Origin: an uncultured Sphingorhabdus sp.
Lineage (GTDB): Bacteria; Pseudomonadota; Alphaproteobacteria; Sphingomonadales; Sphingomonadaceae
Assembly: GCA_905479715.1 (NCBI GenBank)
Contig: CAJQNR010000038.1
Span: 1 to 40,450 of the forward strand
Direction: 5' to 3'
DNA: 40,450 bases
Both the position numbers and the translations under genes were made by a program. Shown piece by piece: positions 25,449-31,754 of the stretch. Positions within the stretch are counted from its first letter, which is position 1. The number at the start of each line of letters is the position of its first letter. Under the pieces are notes generated by a model. That model searched no databases and was not told the origin of the DNA. It was given only the letters and a program-made list of their open reading frames with translations.

Positions 25449-25467
25449 GTTGCAAATATTGCAACTT
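25447..25467. repeat. Perfect inverted repeat, 9-bp arms
   Basis: AAGTTGCAA (25447-25455), ATA, TTGCAACTT (25459-25467). It overlaps the second TGCTACCCAA repeat by two bases and sits 44 bp left of the tRNA-Lys fragment; candidate recombination-factor or regulator site. Confidence 0.8.
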
Positions 25468-25510
25468 CGAATATCATTCTGTCAGAAAATCGTTTATCTT
25501 CAACGTATTA

Positions 25511-25559
25511 TGGTGAGCCCTGCTGGGTTCGAACCAGCGACCTACTGATTAAAAGTTAG
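25511..25559 (-). tRNA. tRNA-Lys(UUU) 3' fragment (not functional)
   Basis: On the minus strand this reads from the anticodon loop (CTTTTAATC) through variable loop, T-arm (GGTTCGAACC core) and the 3' acceptor strand to CCA at 25511-25513. Upstream of the anticodon arm (right of 25559) the sequence diverges, with no D-arm or 5' acceptor strand. Hence an att-type duplicate left by an element that uses a tRNA-Lys gene, or a truncated tRNA. Confidence 0.8.
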
Positions 25560-25690
25560 TATTTGCGGCAAGTGTCCGGATGGTGATGTTTGGCACTATT
25601 CCAATTCAGGCGATCTCATATTTGAAGAACCTATCTGGTTGGCGCAAATATTCCTCCGATGATGATCCCCGGGATGATGGTGATGCTTTG

Positions 25691-25819
25691 GAGAACAAAA
25701 ACAGAAAATCTGCACTTACATTGCACTTACAGCAGTGATATAAGAATTCAGCATTTTAAAAAATGGCTGAAAACTGGTCGGGACGAGAGGATTCGAACCT
25801 CCGACCCCCACACCCCCAG
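25691..25819. repeat. Right copy of the tRNA-Pro att-like repeat
   Basis: Second copy of the roughly 125-bp repeat (see 24792-24916). It includes the doubled GCACTTACA at 25712-25720 and 25723-25731, and overlaps the 3' part of the intact tRNA-Pro gene. Weaker similarity continues left: GAACCTATyTGGTTG occurs at about 24727 and 25627 at matching distance. Confidence 0.85.
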
Positions 25820-25851
25820 TGTGATGCGCTACCAGGCTGCGCTACGTCCCG
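25775..25851 (-). tRNA. tRNA-Pro(GGG)
   Basis: 77 nt including an encoded CCA. Acceptor strands CGGGACG/CGTCCCG pair perfectly, D-arm GCGC/GCGC, anticodon arm TCACA/TGTGG with loop CTGGGGG giving anticodon GGG, T-arm GGAGG-TTCGAAT-CCTCT with discriminator A. It reads CCC and CCU proline codons. Its 3' end faces the accessory region and is the apparent integration target. Confidence 0.95.
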
Positions 25852-25863
25852 ACCGAGGCTGCG

Positions 25864-25892
25864 CATATATGGAGGTCGATGGGGCTTGGCAA
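25864..25892 (-). promoter_or_regulatory. Predicted promoter of tRNA-Pro
   Basis: On the minus strand TTGCCA (25887-25892), a 17-nt spacer and TATATG (25864-25869), placing the start about 6 nt before the mature tRNA 5' end. The bases between -10 and start are GC-rich (CGCAGCC), as in stringently controlled stable-RNA promoters. Confidence 0.55.
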
Positions 25893-26052
25893 GTCGTTTG
25901 CGACATGCGTCCAACCTTTCCGGTATACGGATTATATTGCGCCGTCGGTGAGCGCGTGATAGGCGCGCGCATCATTGGGGTTGGCAGTTCAGGGGCTTGA
26001 AACATGAGCCGCGCCACCACACATAAAAATTTGTAATAATTGGGACGGGTTC

Positions 26053-26385
26053 ATGACAAGTATTTCTATATTATCTGCCGCAGCGGGCGCTGGTGGCGCC
26101 GGGGGTTTTCTGATGTCGATCATGCCGCTGGTGCTGATTTTTGCGGTTTTCTATTTCTTGCTGATCCGCCCCCAGCAGAAGAAGATGAAAGAACATCAGG
26201 GCAAGATCGGTGCGGTCAAGAAGAATGACGAAGTCGTGACCGGTGGTGGACTGGTTGGCAAGGCCGTAAAGGTTGACGATGAATTTGTAGAAGTCGAGAT
26301 TGCCAACGGTGTCCGCGTCAAAGCGGTCAAGGCGACTCTGACGGATGTCATGCCACGCGGTGGTGCCAAACCTGCGAACGACTGA
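26053..26385 (+). CDS. yajC: Preprotein translocase subunit YajC
   Basis: 110 aa. One transmembrane helix near the N-terminus (SIMPLVLIFAVFYFLLI, about residues 22-38) followed at once by the family motif RPQQKKMKEHQ and by the conserved cytoplasmic part KKNDEVVTGGGLVGK. YajC is a small inner-membrane partner of SecDF that assists proton-driven completion of protein export. It precedes secD by 27 nt and starts the yajC-secD-secF operon, the first core genes right of the tRNA boundary. Confidence 0.96.
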   Translation: MTSISILSAAAGAGGAGGFLMSIMPLVLIFAVFYFLLIRPQQKKMKEHQGKIGAVKKNDEVVTGGGLVGKAVKVDDEFVEVEIANGVRVKAVKATLTDVMPRGGAKPAND

Positions 26386-26412
26386 ACGCGGTGATATAGA
26401 AAGTTAGTTTCG

Positions 26413-28017
26413 ATGCTCGATTTCCCGCGCTGGAAAGTCATTTCCATCTCTCTGCTGCTGGCCTTTGGCGTGCTGATGTCAATTCCCAGCCTGATTGGCG
26501 AGAGCGGTCAAAAATATTGGCCTAGCTTTTTACCGAATGAAACCATCAATCTGGGGCTCGATCTTCAGGGCGGCAGTCACATCTTGCTGGAAGCCGATCC
26601 GGCTGATGTCGCGACGACCCGTCTCGAGACGATGGAAGAATCGGTGCGGGCGGAAATGCGCCGCGCCAACCCGCGGATCGGTATCGGCGATATTTCCCGC
26701 AAAAACGGCGTGTTGAGCTTCATGGTGCGCGACAGCACCCAGGTTGATGCTGCACGCGAAGCAATTCTGCCGCTGACCAGCGGTGCTGGTCTGACCGGCC
26801 AGCGTGACTGGGATATTGAAGTGCGCGATGACACGCGCTTTGTTCTGACTCCAACGGCAGCGGGTCTGGAAAATGCTGTCGAGAACGCCATGGAAACCGC
26901 AACCGATGTGATCCGTCGCCGGATCGATGAAATGGGTACGCGTGAACCTACGATCATCCGGCAGGGAGACAACCGGATTGTTGTACAGGTCCCGGGACTC
27001 GATGACCCCGAAGCGCTAAAGGCGTTGCTGGGCCAGACCGCAAAACTCGAATTCAAACTGGTTGATTTTGAAGCGGATCCCAATGCCGTGGCAGAGGGCC
27101 GTCCACCGGTAGGCAGCCAGATTTTTCCCTATCCCGACAATCCGACCGGACTGCCCAATATCGCGGTCAAGCGTCTTGGCGGCATTAGTGGCGACAAGCT
27201 GACCGATGCCGGTCAGGGTTTTGACCAGCAAACCAACGCACCGGTCGTCAATATCACCTTCGATAGCGAGGGGGGCGCAAAATTTGCCCGTTTGACGCAG
27301 AATAATGTCGGGCGGCCCTTTGCCATCATATTGGATGGTCAGGTGCTTTCTGCGCCCAATATCAACGAACCGATTCTTGGCGGGTCTGCTCAGATCTCCG
27401 GTAATTTTACCGTTGAAAGCGCGAACCAGTTGGCTATCGCGCTGCGATCCGGCGCGCTACCGGTGGAATTGAAGATCGTTGAGGAACGCACGGTTGGCCC
27501 TGATCTTGGCAAGGATTCGATCGACAAAGGCATGATCGCCTCGATCATCGCCACCGTTGCTGTCTTGACGTTCATGGTCGTCACCTATGGCCGATTTGGC
27601 ATGTATGCCAATTTCGCTCTCGCTCTAAATCTGTTCATCATTGTCGGGGTGATGGCGATGTTCAATGCCACTCTGACATTGCCGGGTATTGCGGGCTTTG
27701 TCCTTACCGTGGGGTCGGCTGTCGACGCCAATGTGCTGATCAATGAACGGATCAGGGAAGAGCGCAGGCGAGGGCGACGCGTGGTCCAGGCGATTGAAGT
27801 GGGCTATAAGGAAGCATCGCGAGCCATTCTCGATGCCAACGTAACCAATGTGATTGCCGGTGTCTTGCTCTTCATGTTCGGTTCCGGTCCGGTCAAGGGG
27901 TTCGCGGTCGTACTGATGATCGGCATCGTTTCTTCCGTATTCACCGCCGTTGTCGTAACCCGGATGCTGGTGGCGCTCTGGGTCAGACGCGCCCGTCCGC
28001 AGGAGTTGGTGATATGA
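26413..28017 (+). CDS. secD: Protein translocase subunit SecD
   Basis: 534 aa. N-terminal helix, then the hallmark LGLDLQGGSHILLE, a large periplasmic P1 region with DVIRRRIDEMGTREP, the P4-type head (INEPILGGSAQISGNF) and five C-terminal helices with GSAVDANVLINERIREE, which contains the Asp/Arg residues of the proton path. With SecF it pulls exported proteins across the membrane using the proton gradient. Overlaps secF by 4 nt (ATGA). Confidence 0.97.
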   Translation: MLDFPRWKVISISLLLAFGVLMSIPSLIGESGQKYWPSFLPNETINLGLDLQGGSHILLEADPADVATTRLETMEESVRAEMRRANPRIGIGDISRKNGVLSFMVRDSTQVDAAREAILPLTSGAGLTGQRDWDIEVRDDTRFVLTPTAAGLENAVENAMETATDVIRRRIDEMGTREPTIIRQGDNRIVVQVPGLDDPEALKALLGQTAKLEFKLVDFEADPNAVAEGRPPVGSQIFPYPDNPTGLPNIAVKRLGGISGDKLTDAGQGFDQQTNAPVVNITFDSEGGAKFARLTQNNVGRPFAIILDGQVLSAPNINEPILGGSAQISGNFTVESANQLAIALRSGALPVELKIVEERTVGPDLGKDSIDKGMIASIIATVAVLTFMVVTYGRFGMYANFALALNLFIIVGVMAMFNATLTLPGIAGFVLTVGSAVDANVLINERIREERRRGRRVVQAIEVGYKEASRAILDANVTNVIAGVLLFMFGSGPVKGFAVVLMIGIVSSVFTAVVVTRMLVALWVRRARPQELVI

Positions 28018-28997
28018 AACTACTGAAACTTGTCCCGGATGATACCAATATCGGTTTCCTGAAATGGCGCAATATCGCCATGGCATTCAGCATATTGACG
28101 ATCATAGCATCGATCGGGCTGGTTGCTACCAAGGGCCTGAATTTTGGCGTCGACTTTATTGGCGGCCAGATGATTCAGGCGACTTTTACCGAGACCGAAA
28201 CCGCGCCGATTGCCGAATTGCGTGATCGGATCGGTGGCCTTGGCTACGGTGAAGCAACGATTCAGCGATTTGGTGATGCCAATGAGGTGTCGATCCGGAT
28301 GCGGCTGCCAACCGAAGCGGAATCACGTCCGGAAGCCGCTAATGAAATGACCGAAAAGATCGTATCAACGATCAAGGCAGATTATCCCGATGTCCGCATC
28401 GACGGGGTGGAGTCGGTGTCCGGTAAGGTGTCGGCGGAACTTTTTGAAACCGGCGCATATTCGCTGCTGTTCGCAATGATCGCGATATCCATCTATATCT
28501 GGATACGTTTTGAATGGCAGTTTGGTATTGGCGCCCTGTTCGCGCTGGTCCATGACGTAGCGCTGACCTTTGGCTTGTTTGCGCTGACCCAGATGGAGTT
28601 CAATCTCAATATTGTCGCGGCACTGCTGACAATCATCGGCTATTCGCTAAACGATACGATCGTCGTGTTTGACCGGGTTCGTGAGAATCTGAAGAAATAT
28701 CGCAAGATGGATATCATCGCCTTGCTCGACCTGTCGGTTAACGAGACGCTGGCACGGACGGTGATGACCAGCCTGACCATGCTGATCGCACTTGGCGGTC
28801 TGATCCTCTGGGGCCCCGATGTGATTTTCGGTTTCTCGGTGGCAATGTTCTTCGGCGTCTTTGTTGGCACCTATAGTTCCGTCTATATGGCTGCTCCGAT
28901 CCTGATCTGGCTCAAGGTCGGACCGGATACATTCGTACCGACGGATTCAGGCAGCGACAAAGCCGAGAGGGTGGGCGGACCGGAGCAGGTTGGCTAA
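28014..28997 (+). CDS. secF: Protein translocase subunit SecF
   Basis: 327 aa. N-terminal helix then LNFGVDFIGGQMIQATF, a small periplasmic domain, and a five-helix C-terminal part with LNIVAALLTIIGYSLNDTIVVFDRVRENL and the AMFFGVFVGTYSSVYMAAP ending. Length and motifs are normal for SecF. Coupled to secD; the last 20 residues are charged and cytoplasmic. An Mth938-domain gene follows 3 nt later. Confidence 0.97.
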   Translation: MKLLKLVPDDTNIGFLKWRNIAMAFSILTIIASIGLVATKGLNFGVDFIGGQMIQATFTETETAPIAELRDRIGGLGYGEATIQRFGDANEVSIRMRLPTEAESRPEAANEMTEKIVSTIKADYPDVRIDGVESVSGKVSAELFETGAYSLLFAMIAISIYIWIRFEWQFGIGALFALVHDVALTFGLFALTQMEFNLNIVAALLTIIGYSLNDTIVVFDRVRENLKKYRKMDIIALLDLSVNETLARTVMTSLTMLIALGGLILWGPDVIFGFSVAMFFGVFVGTYSSVYMAAPILIWLKVGPDTFVPTDSGSDKAERVGGPEQVG

Positions 28998-29000
28998 ACT

Positions 29001-29381
29001 TTGGTAGAGCTGCGCAAAGATGTCGATTTTGTCGGCCCGGTTATCACCGGATTCACATCCAATGGCTTCAAGATCGGCGATCAGCGGTTCAACCAGGGGC
29101 TTTTGATTTCGCCCGAACAGGCTTTGGGCTGGACCAGTTCGAATTTGGATGGGCTTGATCTTGCTGAGATTTTGTCCTGCTTGAACCTCTCTCCCGCTCC
29201 TGAATTTCTGCTGTTGGGCAGCGGCCCGTCGATGTTGCAGCCGCCGACCGCCTTCCGGCGCGAAGTAGAGGCGGCGGGCATGGGACTGGAGGTCATGGAC
29301 AGCCGGGCTGCGGCGCGAACATGGGGTATATTGCGAGCTGAAGAACGCTGGATAATCGGCGCATTTCTGCCTCTGACCTAA
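29001..29381 (+). CDS. Mth938-like domain protein (NDUFAF3/DUF498 family)
   Basis: 126 aa from a TTG start, with GGAGCAGG upstream and only 3 nt after the secF stop. The family pattern includes FTSNGFKIGDQRFNQGLLISP, EFLLLGSGPSM and a C-terminal EERWIIGAFLPLT. The fold is small and soluble; eukaryotic NDUFAF3 relatives help assemble respiratory complex I. Position right behind yajC-secDF is common in sphingomonads and suggests cotranscription with an envelope or respiratory role. Its stop overlaps the convergent glycosyltransferase stop by 3-4 nt. Confidence 0.88.
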   Translation: MVELRKDVDFVGPVITGFTSNGFKIGDQRFNQGLLISPEQALGWTSSNLDGLDLAEILSCLNLSPAPEFLLLGSGPSMLQPPTAFRREVEAAGMGLEVMDSRAAARTWGILRAEERWIIGAFLPLT

Positions 29382-30556
29382 ATTTTTCCTGCGGCTTTGG
29401 CCAATATCGTCCGCAATTGATCGCCATTGTTTTTCCAGCTGAACCGATTGACCGATGATCGGACCATCTCCTGTTCCGGCGGTTGTTTCAGGATTGCCTT
29501 GATGGCCGTAATAATCGCTTCGACATTCTGATCGACAATCCGTCCGGTGACTGGACTGGTCACCAGTTCCCGCGCACCACCCGCTTCGCTGATAATCACC
29601 GGCGTTCCGCAGGCAAGCGCTTCGACCCACGCATTGGCAAGGCCTTCGGACTTGGAAACGAGAATCGCGATATCCGCTGCTGCGGTTAGTTGAGGCAGTT
29701 GATCATGCGGAACGCTGCCCAAGAAGCGGATACGGTCGGAAATGCCCAGTTGCTTGGCCAGCGTCCTGTAATTTTGCTCTTCTTCGCCCTTGCCAGCGAG
29801 CACCAGCTGGGCATCGGGAAAGCTTGCCATGGCGCGGATCACCAGATCCTGATTCTTGCGCTTGATTAGTGCTCCAGTGGTGATGAACAACGGACCGCTC
29901 ACGCGCAGTGCCCGCTTGGCCGCGTTCCTGTCAACCGGGATAAACTTGTTCTGGTCCAGCCCGGTATAATGGACGGTTATCTTGCCACCATCCATGCCGA
30001 GTGCGATCATATCTTGCTTCAGTGCTTCGGATACCGCCAATAAGGCGGTCGCCTTCCTGGCTGCTTGCAATATTTGATCCCGGCATTTCGGATCGCTGCT
30101 CCAGTGATGGATGTCCGCACCGCGTGCCTTTATCGTGAAGGATATGCCGAGCGCCGCAGCCAACCGCATCGCGGCGGGGCCATCGGGGTAGAAAAATTCT
30201 GCATCAATGACATCAAATGGAGCCTTCTCGTGCAATTCCTTTATCAAGGGCAGCAGGGCATCGGCGATCCGCCTTGGATTGCCAGCGCCACCGATCTTCG
30301 GAATAAGCTTGAAGCGGGGACGGTAGATATCGAGCCCGTGCCATTCTTCATGCTCAGGGAGAGCGTTCAACGCTCGATATTGCCCTATTTTGTTCAATGG
30401 CCAGGGTGGAATACCGATGGGATTTATGACCGTCAGTGAAGTTGCTGTACGACCGGCTAGTTCGGCTGTTTGCCGTTCGACAAATATCCCGAAATTCGGC
30501 GCTCCGGCATTGGGGAATAACGTCGATAGCGTCAGAATATGGAGCGGTTGGGTCAT
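29378..30556 (-). CDS. Glycosyltransferase, GT4 family (GT-B fold)
   Basis: 392 aa. N-terminal Rossmann-like domain beginning with HILTLSTLFPNAGAPNFGIFVERQ, acceptor-side motif KARGADIHHW, and the donor domain with TTGALIKRKNQDLVIRA, LVLAGKGEEE and the nucleotide-sugar-binding SKSEGLANAWVEALACGTPVI, including the E-x7-E motif. A retaining enzyme that adds a sugar to a lipid or polysaccharide precursor at the cytoplasmic face. No other polysaccharide genes adjoin it, so the product is unknown. Confidence 0.9.
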   Translation of the reverse strand: MTQPLHILTLSTLFPNAGAPNFGIFVERQTAELAGRTATSLTVINPIGIPPWPLNKIGQYRALNALPEHEEWHGLDIYRPRFKLIPKIGGAGNPRRIADALLPLIKELHEKAPFDVIDAEFFYPDGPAAMRLAAALGISFTIKARGADIHHWSSDPKCRDQILQAARKATALLAVSEALKQDMIALGMDGGKITVHYTGLDQNKFIPVDRNAAKRALRVSGPLFITTGALIKRKNQDLVIRAMASFPDAQLVLAGKGEEEQNYRTLAKQLGISDRIRFLGSVPHDQLPQLTAAADIAILVSKSEGLANAWVEALACGTPVIISEAGGARELVTSPVTGRIVDQNVEAIITAIKAILKQPPEQEMVRSSVNRFSWKNNGDQLRTILAKAAGKI

Positions 30557-30580
30557 GGCAGGGTACCTAGCACAATGGCC

Positions 30581-31144
30581 CTAAAGCTCCCTTACCAGCC
30601 GCACTGCGACTCCGATCCATTCGGGATCGCTGACAATCTGCTGTCGTGCACCGCTGCCGAGGGGAAGAATCTGCAAGCGATTGCCTTCGCGACCGATCAG
30701 GCGGCCGAACAAATAGCGCCCCGCGGGGCGAGGGACCAATATGTCACGATTGAGAGCGGCGCTAAATTGTTCAGGGGTACGCCGTGATAGCCAGACATCG
30801 TCGCCGGCACGATAATCGCCGACGCTGCTCTTGACCCGTAGCGCTACCATCGCCGGTTCGATTGTTGGCTGATAAATATTCTCGATCTTGCCCAATGCGT
30901 GTGCACCTTTGTGGTCGAGTATTGCTGCCACCGGCAGTTCTTCCTGATCTGGCAACGCAAGGAGCGCCGCGCTGTCGACGCCCAGGGCATTGGCAATCCG
31001 GTTCAACCAGCCAAGGGACAAGGTGCGTGCGCCGGTTTCGAGTCGCCCGATGGTTTGCGCGGTCGTCGGCGGTTCGCACCGTCCGGCAACTTCGTCGAGC
31101 GTCAACCCTTTGGCCTTGCGCACGTCTCTGATACGGCTGATCAT
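30581..31144 (-). CDS. XRE-family helix-turn-helix regulator
   Basis: 187 aa, ATG 31144 with GGAG 7 nt upstream. The N-terminal HTH (residues about 4-58) reads RDVRKAKGLTLDEVAGRC and TAQTIGRLETGARTLSLGWLNRIANALGV, typical of the lambda Cro/C1-like XRE fold. The remaining 120 residues form a beta-rich domain (MVALRVKSSVGDYRAGDDVWLSR; GRYLFGRLIGREGNRLQILPL) resembling the LexA/S24-like fold but without an obvious Ser-Lys protease dyad that I can assign. Divergent from the DUF6456 gene across a symmetric 88-nt intergenic region, so autoregulation is likely. Confidence 0.85.
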   Translation of the reverse strand: MISRIRDVRKAKGLTLDEVAGRCEPPTTAQTIGRLETGARTLSLGWLNRIANALGVDSAALLALPDQEELPVAAILDHKGAHALGKIENIYQPTIEPAMVALRVKSSVGDYRAGDDVWLSRRTPEQFSAALNRDILVPRPAGRYLFGRLIGREGNRLQILPLGSGARQQIVSDPEWIGVAVRLVREL

Positions 31145-31149
31145 TTTGT

Positions 31150-31229
31150 ATCTCCAAACCTATATGGATTTATCCTTTCCTACAATATGGCTGAAATGGC
31201 AAGGATATAAAAGCAACCAATTTGGAGAT
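31150..31229. promoter_or_regulatory. Symmetric divergent promoter region between xre and DUF6456 genes
   Basis: Two nested perfect inverted repeats: ATCTCCAAA (31150-31158) with TTTGGAGAT (31221-31229), and TATCCTT (31171-31177) with AAGGATA (31201-31207). The outer arms contain the Shine-Dalgarno sequence (GGAG) of each divergent gene. Promoter boxes of both genes must lie inside this 88-nt interval; the dyads are natural operator candidates for the XRE protein. Confidence 0.6.
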
Positions 31230-31232
31230 GTC

Positions 31233-31754
31233 ATGCCAACAAAAATCGCCAAAACGCCATCGGATCCTCGCTTGCTTGCAGAGCGCGCGCTACCGCAGGA
31301 TGGGGATGAGCGATATGATCGCCGATCAAAGCGGAAACGCGTGCGAAGCGTAACGGTCAATTTGTCGGAATCTCCCCTGGGCTGGCTTCATGCGAGAGGC
31401 CATTTGTCCGACCGGCAGTTTGACGCGGGCGAAAAGCTACGTGCCGATTGGGAAAGAGCCAATCTGGCGCCGCATATTACGATGCGCTGGGACGCAGCGC
31501 CGGTGGCAGGGGGAAAACGCGGTGCATCGGTAATGTTGAACGAGTCCGAAGCTCAGCTAGCGGCCAAGTTACGCTTCGAAAATGCCATCGACCATTTGGG
31601 AAGTGACCTGTCGGATATTGCCTGGCGGATCATTTGCGGCGGGGAAGGGACGCCGGTCGCTGAAAAGAATCTCGGTTGGCCTGCGCGGTCCGGAAAGCTG
31701 GTGCTGAAAATCGCGCTCGACCGGCTGGCAATTTTCTACCGCCTGCCGGGCTGA
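31233..31754 (+). CDS. DUF6456-domain protein
   Basis: 173 aa from ATG 31233 with GGAG 5 nt upstream. Basic N-terminal segment (RRSKRKRVRSVTVNLSESPL), then WLHARGHLSDRQFDAGEKLRADWERANLAP and AIDHLGSDLSDIAWRIICGG, the pattern of the DUF6456 family, which looks like a DNA-associated helical domain (LGWPARSGKLVLKIALDRL). Function unknown. In alphaproteobacteria the domain commonly sits near XRE regulators, as here. Its TGA abuts the TGA of the convergent ABC-F gene in the palindrome TGATCA (31752-31757). Confidence 0.75.
   Translation: MPTKIAKTPSDPRLLAERALPQDGDERYDRRSKRKRVRSVTVNLSESPLGWLHARGHLSDRQFDAGEKLRADWERANLAPHITMRWDAAPVAGGKRGASVMLNESEAQLAAKLRFENAIDHLGSDLSDIAWRIICGGEGTPVAEKNLGWPARSGKLVLKIALDRLAIFYRLPG

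Noticed and set aside
25197-25559. A 120-codon plus-strand frame ending in WVRTSDLLIKS
   Set aside because: Its C-terminus is translated tRNA-Lys antisense, and the rest has repeats and palindromes rather than protein-like features.
25659-26000. A 113-codon protein containing [19 protein letters not shown]
   Set aside because: This familiar peptide is the conceptual translation of the reverse strand of tRNA-Pro and flanks; not a protein gene.
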